From an uncultured Mesorhizobium sp. (lineage in GTDB: Bacteria > Pseudomonadota > Alphaproteobacteria > Rhizobiales > Rhizobiaceae): DNA of 18,210 nt. The translations under genes were made by a program, and so were the position numbers. The notes under the pieces are model-generated. The model worked only from the letters and a program-made list of their open reading frames with translations, had not been told where the DNA came from and searched no databases. The DNA lies in contig CALFXR010000175.1 of assembly GCA_937958475.1 (NCBI GenBank), forward strand, positions 1 through 18,210, written 5' to 3'. Of this stretch, positions 6,580 through 14,263 are shown piece by piece; positions within the stretch are counted from its first letter, which is position 1; each line of letters begins with the position of its first letter.

Positions 6580-6848
6580 GACTGGTATTCTCCGAGGTAT
6601 CTTGGACGCAATACCTGTTCTGGCAGGAGCACGACCGGGCAGTTCTTGCCCGCATCAACGACCTCATCAAGGACACCAAGCGGTCCCCGTTCGCCGGTCT
6701 CGGAAAGCCGGAGCCACTTCGCAACGAGATGGCGGGCTGGTGGTCCCGGCGGATCACCCACGAGCACCGGCTCGTCTATCGCGTCAGCGGCCTGGGAGAC
6801 GCGCAGACACTGGAGATCGCCGCCTGCCGCTTCCACTACGGTCGATAG
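6576..6848 (+). CDS. yoeB: Type II toxin, ribosome-dependent mRNA endonuclease YoeB
   Basis: YoeB is a RelE-fold toxin that binds the 70S ribosome and cuts mRNA in the A site. The 90 residues align with E. coli YoeB from the first Met: SEVSWTQYLFWQEHD, INDLIKDTKRSPFAGLGKPEPL, WWSRRITHEHRLVYRV and the C-terminal ACRFHY. The catalytic residues known in E. coli (Glu46, Arg65, His83) are present as Glu46, Arg65 and His87; the last is shifted by a four-residue insertion (about 72-77) before the final strand. The toxin therefore looks active. It starts inside the yefM stop codon (ATGA overlap). It is followed by purD after 74 bp, and there is no trace of a mobile element around the pair. Confidence 0.94.
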   Translation: MRLVFSEVSWTQYLFWQEHDRAVLARINDLIKDTKRSPFAGLGKPEPLRNEMAGWWSRRITHEHRLVYRVSGLGDAQTLEIAACRFHYGR

Positions 6849-6922
6849 GGGAACCGAACCGCCTTGACCCTCCTCCGTTGCGGCCCTACCGCAGTCGCGA
6901 CCAACGGCGCGAGGGAATCGCC

Positions 6923-8203
6923 ATGAACGTACTCCTCATCGGCTCGGGCGGGCGCGAGCACGCGCTGGCCTGGAAGATCGCCGCCTCGCCGCTGCTGACC
7001 AGGCTCTACGCCGCGCCGGGCAATCCGGGCATCGCCGGCGAAGCTGAACTGGTGCAGCTCTCGCCCGAGGACCACGGCGCGATCGTCGCGTTCTGCCGCG
7101 AGCGCGCCATCGATCTCGTCGTCGTCGGACCGGAAGCGCCCCTGGTCGCCGGGCTCGGCGACCGCCTGCGCGAGGCCGGCATCCGCGTCTTCGGCGGTTC
7201 CGCCGCCGCGGCCCGCCTCGAAGGCTCGAAGGGCTTCACCAAGGACCTCTGCGCCCGCTACGGGATCCCGACCGCGGCCTACGGCCGCTTCTCCGATGCC
7301 GAGGCGGCGAAGGCGTACATCCGCCAGAACGGCGCGCCGATCGTCGTCAAGGCCGACGGCCTGGCAGCAGGCAAGGGCGTCACCGTCGCCATGACGCTGG
7401 ACGAGGCGCTCGCGGCGATCGACGCCTGTTTCGACGGCTCGTTCGGCGCCGCGGGCGCGGAAGTTGTCGTCGAGGAGTTCCTCGAAGGGGAGGAGGCGAG
7501 CTTCTTCTGCCTGTGCGACGGCAGGACGGCGTTGCCCTTCGGCTCGGCGCAGGACCACAAGCGCGTCGGCGACGGCGACACCGGCCCCAACACGGGCGGC
7601 ATGGGCGCCTACTCGCCGGCGCCGGTGATGACGCCCGAGATGGTCGAGCGTACGATGAAGGAGATCGTCGAGCCGACCATGCGCGGCATGGCCGAGATGG
7701 GCTGTCCGTTCTCCGGCGTGCTCTTCGCCGGCCTGATGATCTCGGAGGCGGGCCCGAAACTCATCGAATACAACGTCCGCTTCGGCGATCCCGAATGCCA
7801 GGTGCTGATGATGCGGCTGAAGGACGACATCCTCGTCCTCATGCGCGCCGCCGCCGACGGCCAGCTGGCGCACATGTCGGTGCGCTGGCGCGACGAGGCG
7901 GCACTGACCGTGGTGATGGCCGCGACCGGCTATCCGGGCACACCGCAGAAGGGCTCGGTCATCCGCGGCGTCGACGCCGCGGCCGTCGAAGGCGTCGAAA
8001 TCTTCCACGCCGGCACCGCGCTGAAGGACGGTGACCTCGTTGCTGCCGGCGGCCGCGTGCTCAACGTCACGGCGACGGGCCGCACGGTCGCCGAAGCGCA
8101 GGAGAAGGCCTACGCGGCCGTCGACCGCATCGACTGGCCGGAAGGCTTCTGCCGGCGCGACATCGGCTGGCGCGCGGTGGAGCGGGAAAAGGCGGGCGCC
8201 TAA
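6923..8203 (+). CDS. purD: Phosphoribosylamine--glycine ligase (GAR synthetase)
   Basis: This ATP-grasp enzyme joins glycine to 5-phosphoribosylamine, the second step of purine synthesis. The protein is 426 residues, the usual length. It shows the N-terminal LLIGSGGREHALAWK, VGPEAPLVAGLGD, VVKADGLAAGKGVTVA (ATP-binding loop), QDHKRVGDGDTGPNTGGMGAYSP, the metal/ATP-site motif YNVRFGDPECQ and the C-terminal AATGYPGTPQKG. ATG 6923 is preceded by GAGGGA (6911-6916). Nothing in the sequence suggests damage. It lies downstream of yoeB in the same direction, but the 74-bp gap and its own ribosome-binding site suggest it is independent. I see no purine (PurR or riboswitch) signal in the gap. Confidence 0.96.
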   Translation: MNVLLIGSGGREHALAWKIAASPLLTRLYAAPGNPGIAGEAELVQLSPEDHGAIVAFCRERAIDLVVVGPEAPLVAGLGDRLREAGIRVFGGSAAAARLEGSKGFTKDLCARYGIPTAAYGRFSDAEAAKAYIRQNGAPIVVKADGLAAGKGVTVAMTLDEALAAIDACFDGSFGAAGAEVVVEEFLEGEEASFFCLCDGRTALPFGSAQDHKRVGDGDTGPNTGGMGAYSPAPVMTPEMVERTMKEIVEPTMRGMAEMGCPFSGVLFAGLMISEAGPKLIEYNVRFGDPECQVLMMRLKDDILVLMRAAADGQLAHMSVRWRDEAALTVVMAATGYPGTPQKGSVIRGVDAAAVEGVEIFHAGTALKDGDLVAAGGRVLNVTATGRTVAEAQEKAYAAVDRIDWPEGFCRRDIGWRAVEREKAGA

Positions 8204-8231
8204 AGGCCGACGATTGCGGGTGCCGTCGCGG

Positions 8232-8468
8232 TCAGCGGCGGAACCGCGACGGCATCACCAGCGGATCGGGCGCCGGTTCCTGCCGCGCCGTGCCTTCGGC
8301 AACGCGCTTCTCGTGATGCGCCACCGCGCAGCGCGGGGAACAGAGCACGCCGCGGTCCGACCAGTACGCCGGTCCGTCCTCGATCATTCCGTGCCAGTAG
8401 TGGAACAGGTCGCTGCCATAGGCCTGTCCGCATTCGATACAGCGGCTGCGTTCCGGTCGTGCGAGCAT
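8232..8468 (-). CDS. Small Cys-rich (zinc-ribbon-like) protein of unknown function
   Basis: This encodes 78 residues from ATG 8468 (MLARPERSRCIECG); a GTG at 8522 would add 18 residues (MNTGGYRSVEEHRHGTGH). I prefer 8468 because the recognisable part begins there and gggacaggg lies just upstream. The CxxC pair (CIECG) and the later CxxxC (CSPRC), about 35 residues apart, could bind one zinc ion. They are followed by AHHEKRVAEG and a Pro-rich tail ending in RFRR. Between them is FHYWHGMIEDGPAYWSDRGVLCS, rich in aromatic residues. It looks like a treble-clef or zinc-ribbon fold of the kind often seen in small nucleic-acid- or protein-binding factors, but I do not recognise the family. It is divergent from the acyl-CoA dehydrogenase gene and convergent with purD. 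Confidence 0.6.
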   Translation of the reverse strand: MLARPERSRCIECGQAYGSDLFHYWHGMIEDGPAYWSDRGVLCSPRCAVAHHEKRVAEGTARQEPAPDPLVMPSRFRR

Positions 8469-8544
8469 GTGCCCTGTCCCGTGTCGATGTTCCTCGACCG
8501 ATCTGTAGCCGCCGGTGTTCACCGTGGCAACAAAACCGGCATGA

Positions 8545-8558
8545 CGTTTACGTAAACG
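8545..8558. promoter_or_regulatory. 14-bp perfect palindrome upstream of the acyl-CoA dehydrogenase
   Basis: The sequence cgtttacgtaaacg is perfectly self-complementary. It lies 72 bp before the ATG at 8630 and just ahead of a possible -35 (TTGACC, 8566-8571). A partial third half-site, gcgtaaa, follows at 8575-8581. Palindromes of the TTTACGTAAA type are, as I recall, bound by MerR-family LiuR-like or other regulators of acyl-CoA catabolism in proteobacteria. Here it probably controls the acyl-CoA dehydrogenase/crotonase pair; the identity of the regulator is inference. Confidence 0.6.
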
Positions 8559-8629
8559 GAAGCGTTTGACCCTTGCGTAAAAAGGCGTTAGCGAGGGTTC
8601 CGTCAGCTTCGAACCTTGGGGAAGACGCC

Positions 8630-10408
8630 ATGTACCGTGCGCCAGTCGACGAAATCGCCTTCACCTTGAGGCATGTGGTCGGGCTCCAGGCGGCAATCGA
8701 CGCGGGGGTCTTCCCGGACCTGTCCGACGATCTGGTCGACGCCATCCTCCAGGAGGCCGGCCGCTTCGCCAGCGACGAGGTCGCCCCACTCTACAAGATC
8801 GGCGACGAGGTCGGCGCGGTGCTGAAGGATGCGGCCGTCACCACGCCGCCCGGCTGGAAGGAAGTCTACCGCCGCTGGATCGAGGGCGGCTGGAACGCGG
8901 TCTCGGGACCGCTCGAGTTCGGCGGCCAGGGACTGCCGATGATGCTCGGCGTCGCCGCGCTGGAAATGTGGAACTCGGGCTCGATGGCCTTCGCGCTCGG
9001 GCCGACGCTGACCATGGGCGCCGTCGAGGCGATCGACAAACACGCTTCCGAAGAGCTCAAGAGGAAATACCTGGAGAAGCTCGTCTCCGGCGAGTGGATG
9101 GGCACGATGAACCTGACCGAGCCGCAGGCCGGCTCGGACTTGAACGCCTTGCGCGCCCGCGCCGAGCCGGTCGGCGACGGCACCTACCGCATCTTCGGCC
9201 AGAAGATCTTCATCACCTATGGCGAGCACGACTTCACCGACAACATCGTCCACCTGGTGCTGGCACGCCTGCCCGATGCGCCGGCAGGCACGCGCGGCAT
9301 CTCGCTGTTCCTCGTGCCGAAGTTCTTCGTCGGCGAAGACGGAGCGATTGGCGGCCGCAACGACGTCCACTGCGCCTCGATCGAGCACAAGCTCGGTATC
9401 CATGCCTCGCCGACCTGCACCATGATCTACGGCGACAGCTTCGTCGACGGCATGGCGCCGGGCGCCATCGGCTGGCTGGTCGGCGAGGAGAATCGCGGGC
9501 TGGCCTGCATGTTCACCATGATGAACAACGCCCGCCTCGCCGTCGGCATGCAGGGCGTCGCGGTCGCCGAGACGGCGACACAGAAGGCGATCGCCTTCGC
9601 CAACGAACGCCGCCAGGGCAAGGCGGCATCCTATGGCGGCGAAGGCATGGCGCCGATCGTCCATCATGCCGACGTCCAGCGCACGCTCCTGACCATGAAG
9701 GCGATGACCGCGACCTCGCGCGCCATCGCCTATGCCTGCGCACATGCCATCGACATGGCGCGCGCCGGCGAGAGCGCGACGTCGGCGCACTGGCAGGAAC
9801 GTGCCAACCTGCTCACGCCGATCGCCAAGGCCTATGCCACCGACATCGGCGTCGAGGTCGCGTCGATGGGCATCCAGGTCCATGGCGGCATGGGCTTCAT
9901 CGAGGAGACCGGAGCGGCTTCGCTGCTGCGCGACGCGCGCATCGCGCCGATCTACGAGGGCACCAACGGCATCCAGGCGATCGACCTCGTGGCGCGCAAG
10001 CTGCCGCAGTCGGGCGGCGGGCATGTCCACGGCTACGTCGCCGAGCTGAAAGCGATCGTCGAGGACCTGCGCGGCTCCAACGACGTCGCGCTCGGCCGGG
10101 CCCCCGCAAAGCTCGCAGCCGCGCTCGAAGATCTCGATGAGGCGACGCGCTTCCTGCAGGCGGCGATGGCCGAGGGCCGCATGGAGACCGCACTCGCCGG
10201 CGCCACGCCGTATCTGCGCCTGTTCGCACTGGCTGCCGGCGGCGCCTATCTCGCGCGCGCAGCACTTGCGGGCGCCTCGTCCGACCGGATCGCGCTCTGC
10301 CGCTTCTTTGCCGACAACATGGTCGGCGAGTGCCGGGCGCTGAAGGAACGCGTCGTCGAGGGCGCCGACAGCCTCGCCGCCGCGGGCGCCGCGCTGATCG
10401 CCGGCTAG
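8630..10408 (+). CDS. Acyl-CoA dehydrogenase, large (~590 aa) FadE/DmdC-like type
   Basis: This is a 592-residue FAD enzyme that introduces the alpha-beta double bond into an acyl-CoA. It has the longer layout with an extra N-terminal segment (MYRAPVDEIAFTLRHVVGL) and a C-terminal extra domain, as in FadE-like long-chain enzymes and 3-methylmercaptopropionyl-CoA dehydrogenase (DmdC). Family motifs include MGTMNLTEPQAGSDL (FAD/substrate binding), GQKIFITYGEHD, and NNARLAVGMQGVAVAE. The catalytic base is predicted to be Glu443 in IYEGTNGIQAIDL, matching the late glutamate of this subfamily. ATG 8630 follows a GGGGA ribosome-binding site; the frame is open from 8573, but the shorter start matches the family N-terminus. 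The crotonase gene follows after 29 bp, so the two form an operon. Chain length and exact substrate cannot be decided from sequence. Confidence 0.92.
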   Translation: MYRAPVDEIAFTLRHVVGLQAAIDAGVFPDLSDDLVDAILQEAGRFASDEVAPLYKIGDEVGAVLKDAAVTTPPGWKEVYRRWIEGGWNAVSGPLEFGGQGLPMMLGVAALEMWNSGSMAFALGPTLTMGAVEAIDKHASEELKRKYLEKLVSGEWMGTMNLTEPQAGSDLNALRARAEPVGDGTYRIFGQKIFITYGEHDFTDNIVHLVLARLPDAPAGTRGISLFLVPKFFVGEDGAIGGRNDVHCASIEHKLGIHASPTCTMIYGDSFVDGMAPGAIGWLVGEENRGLACMFTMMNNARLAVGMQGVAVAETATQKAIAFANERRQGKAASYGGEGMAPIVHHADVQRTLLTMKAMTATSRAIAYACAHAIDMARAGESATSAHWQERANLLTPIAKAYATDIGVEVASMGIQVHGGMGFIEETGAASLLRDARIAPIYEGTNGIQAIDLVARKLPQSGGGHVHGYVAELKAIVEDLRGSNDVALGRAPAKLAAALEDLDEATRFLQAAMAEGRMETALAGATPYLRLFALAAGGAYLARAALAGASSDRIALCRFFADNMVGECRALKERVVEGADSLAAAGAALIAG

Positions 10409-10437
10409 GCTGGGATACAACAACAGGGGAGGGGATC

Positions 10438-11190
10438 ATGACCGATCACGTCGTCGTCGAGCGCAGGGGTGCGGTGCAGGTCATCCGCATGAACCGCCCC
10501 GACAAGAAGAACGCCATCACCCGGGCGATGTATGCGACGATGGCCGCGGCGCTGACGCAAGGCGATGCCGACCCCGCGGTCCGAGTCCACGTCTTCCTCG
10601 GCGTGCCCGGCGCGTTTTCTTCGGGCAACGACCTCGCCGACTTCATGATCATCGCACAGGGCGGCGAGGGCGGCACCGAGGTCTGGGACTTCCTCAAGGC
10701 GCTGGCGTTGTCGCAGAAGCCGATCGTGTCGGGCGTCGACGGCATCGCGGTCGGCATCGGCACCACCATCAACCTGCATTGCGACCTGACCTTCGCCACG
10801 CCGCGCACGGTCTTCCGCACGCCCTTCGTCGACCTCGGACTGGTCCCCGAGGCGGGTTCCAGCCTGCTCGCCCCGCAGATCCTCGGCCGGCAACAGGCCT
10901 TTGCGCTGCTCGGCCTCGGCGAGGGCTTTTCCGCCGAGCGTGCGAAGGCCGCGGGGCTGATCTATGCCGTGGTAGACGAGGGCGGGCTGGAAGCAGCGGT
11001 TCTCGGCGCCGCCGAAGGGATCGCCGCGAAACCGCCGGAGGCGCTGAAGATCGCCCGCGACCTGATGCGCGGCGACCGCACGCCGCTCGCCGAGCGCATC
11101 CGCGAGGAAGGCGAGCATTTCCGCGCGCGGCTGAAGTCAGACGAGGCGCGGGCCGCCTTCATCGCCTTCATGTCGCGCAAGAAGGGCTGA
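10438..11190 (+). CDS. Crotonase-fold enoyl-CoA hydratase/isomerase, isomerase-like active site
   Basis: This 250-residue crotonase-superfamily enzyme follows the acyl-CoA dehydrogenase by 29 bp, with a very strong ribosome-binding site (aggggagg). The fold markers are RPDKKNAIT near the N-terminus, the oxyanion-hole region FSSGNDLADF (60-69), and GIAVGIGTTINLHCDL (102-117). The catalytic Glu138 is in VPEAGSS. True hydratases have GGGCEL here, with a second catalytic Glu; in this protein the equivalent position is Thr110. The run GIGTT...FRTPFVDLGLVPEAGSS resembles the human ECI2-type delta3,delta2-enoyl-CoA isomerase (GISVT...FHTPFSHLGQSPEGCSS). I therefore think it more likely shifts double bonds in unsaturated acyl-CoAs than hydrates them; a database would probably still name it enoyl-CoA hydratase. 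Confidence 0.85.
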   Translation: MTDHVVVERRGAVQVIRMNRPDKKNAITRAMYATMAAALTQGDADPAVRVHVFLGVPGAFSSGNDLADFMIIAQGGEGGTEVWDFLKALALSQKPIVSGVDGIAVGIGTTINLHCDLTFATPRTVFRTPFVDLGLVPEAGSSLLAPQILGRQQAFALLGLGEGFSAERAKAAGLIYAVVDEGGLEAAVLGAAEGIAAKPPEALKIARDLMRGDRTPLAERIREEGEHFRARLKSDEARAAFIAFMSRKKG

Positions 11191-11209
11191 AGCCGCTCAA
11201 CGCGGCTTC
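11189..11209. terminator. Shared hairpin overlapping both stop codons of convergent genes
   Basis: GAAGCCGC (11189-11196) and GCGGCTTC (11202-11209) form a perfect 8-bp stem around the loop TCAAC. The crotonase stop TGA (11188-11190) enters the left arm, and the uxuA stop (TCA on the plus strand, 11197-11199) lies in the loop. There is no T-run, so its efficiency as a terminator is unproven. Confidence 0.5.
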
Positions 11210-12405
11210 GCCGCCGCCAGCGCGGTCTCCACGCCGCGCAGTTCGGCGAGGCCCTTCAGCCGTCCGATCGCCGGATAGCCCGGCTGCGCGCCGCGCTTCA
11301 GATCGTCGAGGATGTCCTGGCCGTGGTCGGGACGCATCGGGATGGTCGCGTCGCCGCGGCCTGCCCGCCGCCGCCGCGCCTCTTCGTCGAGCAGCGCGTC
11401 GATGATCGCCACCATGTCGGCGTCCCCGGCGAGGTGCTCGTCCTCGTAGAAGGAGCATGGCGTCGCCGGCCCCTCCTTCTTCACGTTGCGCAGGTGGACG
11501 AAGTGGATGCGGTCGCCAAGGCGGCGGACGATCCCCGGCAGGTCGTTGTCGTGGCGGGCGCCGAGCGAGCCCGTGCAGAAGGTCGTGCCGTTGGCCTGGC
11601 TGTCGACCGCCGACAGCATGTGCCGGCAGTCCTCCTCCGTCGACATGATGCGCGGCAGCCCCATCAGAGGGAAGGGCGGATCGTCGGGATGGCAGCAGAG
11701 CCTGAGGCCCAGCCGCTCCGCCGTCGGCACGACTTCGCCGAGGAAGTCGATGAAGGAGCGGCGCAACCGGTCGGCGTCGATGTCGGCGTAGCGGTCGAGC
11801 TGCGCGCGGAGATCGTCGAGCGACGCCGTTTCTGCGGCGCCGGGAAGGCCCGCGTTGACGCTTCGCCCCAGGCGCGCAAGCGCAGCATCGCCCATCGTGG
11901 CATGCCGGCGTGCCGCCTGTTCCAGCGTCGCGGTGTCATAGTCCTCGGCGGCGCCGCGGCGTCGAAGGATGTGGATGTCGAAGACGACGAAGTCGACGAG
12001 GTCGAAGCGCATCGTCGTGCCGCCGTGGCCGACGCGCCAGGCGAGGTCGGTGCGCGTCCAGTCCAGAACCGGCATGAAGTTGTAGCAGACGACCTCGAGG
12101 CCCGCCGCGGCGAGGTTCTCCAGCGACGCCCGGTAGTTGGCGACGTGCTCCCGCCAGTCTCCCGTCTGCGTCTTGATCGCCTCCGAGACCGGCAGGCTCT
12201 CGACGACCTCCCAAGCGAGCCCGCTCGCGGCGCCGTCGGTCGTTCGCGCCACCTCCTGCTGGCGTCGCGCGATCTCCTCGCGCGTCCACACCACGCCGTA
12301 GGGCACGTGATGCAGCGCCGTGACGATGCCTTCGGCGCCGGCCTGGCGTGCGTCGGCGATCGTCACCTTGTCGACCGGCCCGAACCACCGCCACGTCTGT
12401 CTCAT
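11197..12405 (-). CDS. uxuA: D-mannonate dehydratase
   Basis: UxuA removes water from D-mannonate to give 2-keto-3-deoxygluconate, the step that joins glucuronate catabolism to the Entner-Doudoroff route. The 402 residues match the TIM-barrel UxuA family: MRQTWRWFGP at the start, ALHHVPYGVVW, YNFMPVLDWTRTDL, CCHPDDPPFPLMGLPRIMS, CTGSLGARHDNDLP, FVHLRNVKKEG and MRPDHGQDILDD. The expected metal ligands are present: His239 (CHPDDP), Cys277, His304 and Asp360/His361. GGAG lies six bases before the ATG at 12405. It is the last gene of the dctPQM-uxuA transcription unit, 31 bp after dctM. This links the transporter to a hexuronate or mannonate-type substrate. No uxuB or uxaC is in the window, so the rest of the pathway must be elsewhere. 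Confidence 0.95.
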   Translation of the reverse strand: MRQTWRWFGPVDKVTIADARQAGAEGIVTALHHVPYGVVWTREEIARRQQEVARTTDGAASGLAWEVVESLPVSEAIKTQTGDWREHVANYRASLENLAAAGLEVVCYNFMPVLDWTRTDLAWRVGHGGTTMRFDLVDFVVFDIHILRRRGAAEDYDTATLEQAARRHATMGDAALARLGRSVNAGLPGAAETASLDDLRAQLDRYADIDADRLRRSFIDFLGEVVPTAERLGLRLCCHPDDPPFPLMGLPRIMSTEEDCRHMLSAVDSQANGTTFCTGSLGARHDNDLPGIVRRLGDRIHFVHLRNVKKEGPATPCSFYEDEHLAGDADMVAIIDALLDEEARRRRAGRGDATIPMRPDHGQDILDDLKRGAQPGYPAIGRLKGLAELRGVETALAAAKPR

Positions 12406-12436
12406 CGGGTGCTCCGCATGGTTTCGGCGACCCGCA

Positions 12437-13717
12437 TCAGCCGAAGGCCAGGTTCGGCAGCCACAGCACGATGCCGGGCAGGAACAGGAGGAGGGCGATC
12501 AGGCCGACGATGGTGGCGATGAAAGGCAGCGCCTCGACCGTGTACTCCTCGATGCGCACGTTCATCAGCGAGCAGACCGCGAACATCGCCACGCCCACCG
12601 GCGGCGTCATGCCGCCCAGCGTCACGATCGACATCATCAGGATGCCGAAATGCACCGGGTCGATGCCTATCTGCGTGACGATCGGCACGAAGATCGGGGT
12701 GAGCAACAGCACGAGGACCGTGCTCTCGATGAACAGGCCGGCGACGAGCAGGAAGACGAGGATGACCAGCACGATCAGATGCGGCTCCTCGAGGCCGGTG
12801 AGCATCCATTCGGAAATGCCCTGGGGCACCTGCATGTAGATGATGGCGAAGCCGACCATGCCGGACATCAGGATGATGATCATGATCAGGCCGATGTCGG
12901 AAATCGCATGCGCGAAGGCACGCTTCACCTTCTCGACGTCCAGTTCGCGGTGGGCGAGGAAGCCGACGAGGAAGGCGTAGACGACGGCGAACGCCCCGAC
13001 CTCCGAGGGCGTGAAGACGCCGCCGCGGATGGTCAGCACCAGGGCGACCGGGAAGAACAACGCCCACTTCGCCCCCCACGTGGCAGCCAGGAGCGTCTTC
13101 AGCGTCGGCCGCTCGCTGTCGGCGACCACATAGTTGCGCCGCCGGGCGATGACGTAGGTGGTCGTCATCAGGGCGACCATCATCAGCAGGCCGGGGACGA
13201 TGCCGGCGACGAACAGCCGCCCGATGGAGACGTTGCCGACATAGCCGTAGAGGATCAGCCCGATCGACGGCGGGATGGTCGCGGTGATCAGCGAGCCGAC
13301 CGCGATCGCCGCGGCCGAGAAGCCCTTGCCGTAACCCTTGGCGATCATCGTCGGGCCGAGGATGCGCGCCTCCATGGCGGCGTCGGCGACGGCCGAGCCC
13401 GAGACGCCGCCCATCACGGTCGACAGGACGATCGCCACCTGGGCGAGTCCGCCGGCCATCCAGCCGACGGCGACGTGGGAAAAGCGGAACAGGCGCTCGG
13501 TGATGCCGCTCTCGTTCATCAGGTGGCCGGCGAAGACGAAGAACGGCACCGCAAGCAGGGGAAAGCTCTGGCTCATCGTGGCGATCTTCTGCACGCCGAT
13601 CGACATCGGCATGGTCGGATCGGTGGCGAAGAACATGAAGCCGGAGATGCCGATGGCGAAGGCGACCGGCGCGCCGAGGAACATCAGGGCAAAGAAGACG
13701 ATCGTGAGCAGGGCCAC
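12437..13717 (-). CDS. dctM: TRAP transporter large permease subunit (DctM family)
   Basis: This is the channel-forming subunit of a tripartite ATP-independent periplasmic transporter, which uses an ion gradient to import a substrate carried by a periplasmic protein. The 426 residues form about a dozen hydrophobic segments with family sequences such as FFVFAGHLMNESGITERL, VMGGVSGSAVADAAMEARIL, ATIPPSIGLILYGY, and near the end TPPVGVAMFAV. The start is GTG 13717 (VALLTIVFFALMFLGAP), one base after the dctQ stop; an upstream open frame reaches 13801 but lies inside dctQ. GGAG lies eight bases before the GTG, inside the end of dctQ. Cotranslation with dctQ is therefore likely. Together with dctP and dctQ it completes the transporter. 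Confidence 0.95.
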   Translation of the reverse strand: MALLTIVFFALMFLGAPVAFAIGISGFMFFATDPTMPMSIGVQKIATMSQSFPLLAVPFFVFAGHLMNESGITERLFRFSHVAVGWMAGGLAQVAIVLSTVMGGVSGSAVADAAMEARILGPTMIAKGYGKGFSAAAIAVGSLITATIPPSIGLILYGYVGNVSIGRLFVAGIVPGLLMMVALMTTTYVIARRRNYVVADSERPTLKTLLAATWGAKWALFFPVALVLTIRGGVFTPSEVGAFAVVYAFLVGFLAHRELDVEKVKRAFAHAISDIGLIMIIILMSGMVGFAIIYMQVPQGISEWMLTGLEEPHLIVLVILVFLLVAGLFIESTVLVLLLTPIFVPIVTQIGIDPVHFGILMMSIVTLGGMTPPVGVAMFAVCSLMNVRIEEYTVEALPFIATIVGLIALLLFLPGIVLWLPNLAFG

Positions 13718-13718
13718 G

Positions 13719-14234
13719 TCAGAGCTCCGAGGCCGGCTGGACGCCGTCGACGCGCGAATAGACGAACTCAACGGCGCCGGCCCGCACCGCCGCGACGGCA
13801 CGCACGAGATTGTTGACCAGCGCCGCCGCGATCATCAGGCAGCCAATGGGCACGGATGCGGTCACCCAGGCGTAGGAGAGCCCGCTGTCGCCGAACAGCC
13901 GCTGCCGGTTGAGCATGGTCAGCTTGTAGCCCTCGTAGGCGAGCAGCCCGAGGAAGACGATGATGACGAGGGAAAGCGTGATCTCGAGCGCGAGGCGCCG
14001 CCGGTCGCCGAGGTGGCGCACGACGAGATCGATGCCGAGATGGCCCTTCTCGCGCATCGCCCTGGTAGCGCCGAAGAAGCAGAGCCAGATGAACAGGAGC
14101 TGCGCCATGTCGACCGACCAGATCAGCGGATGTCCGAAGAAGCGCATCACGGCCGCTGAGAAGACCAGCACGACGATCACGCCGAGAAGCGTGGCGGCGA
14201 CGGCGAATTCGATCTGTGCGAGCCGCTTCAACAT
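13719..14234 (-). CDS. dctQ: TRAP transporter small permease subunit (DctQ family)
   Basis: This small membrane subunit of the TRAP transporter partners with DctM. The 171 residues hold four hydrophobic segments: about 12-33, 40-60 (with the family-typical WSVDMAQLLFIWLCFFGATRAMREKGHLGIDL), 85-105 and 122-148. Start ATG 14234 is preceded by GAGGGA at a seven-base distance. The stop is separated from the dctM GTG by one base. The 66 bp upstream, between it and dctP, hold a perfect GC palindrome. It looks complete. Confidence 0.93.
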   Translation of the reverse strand: MLKRLAQIEFAVAATLLGVIVVLVFSAAVMRFFGHPLIWSVDMAQLLFIWLCFFGATRAMREKGHLGIDLVVRHLGDRRRLALEITLSLVIIVFLGLLAYEGYKLTMLNRQRLFGDSGLSYAWVTASVPIGCLMIAAALVNNLVRAVAAVRAGAVEFVYSRVDGVQPASEL

Positions 14235-14263
14235 CGCCTCGTCCCTCGTCTGCGGATGAAGGC

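Noticed and set aside
11323..12522. 399-codon plus-strand open frame opposite uxuA
   Set aside because: It is an antisense shadow with no motifs; uxuA on the minus strand carries full-length family conservation.
12320..13816. 498-codon plus-strand open frame opposite dctM, rich in His, Asp, Gln and Arg
   Set aside because: The strange composition first looked like a low-complexity metal-binding protein, but it mirrors the hydrophobic codons of dctM read from the other strand.
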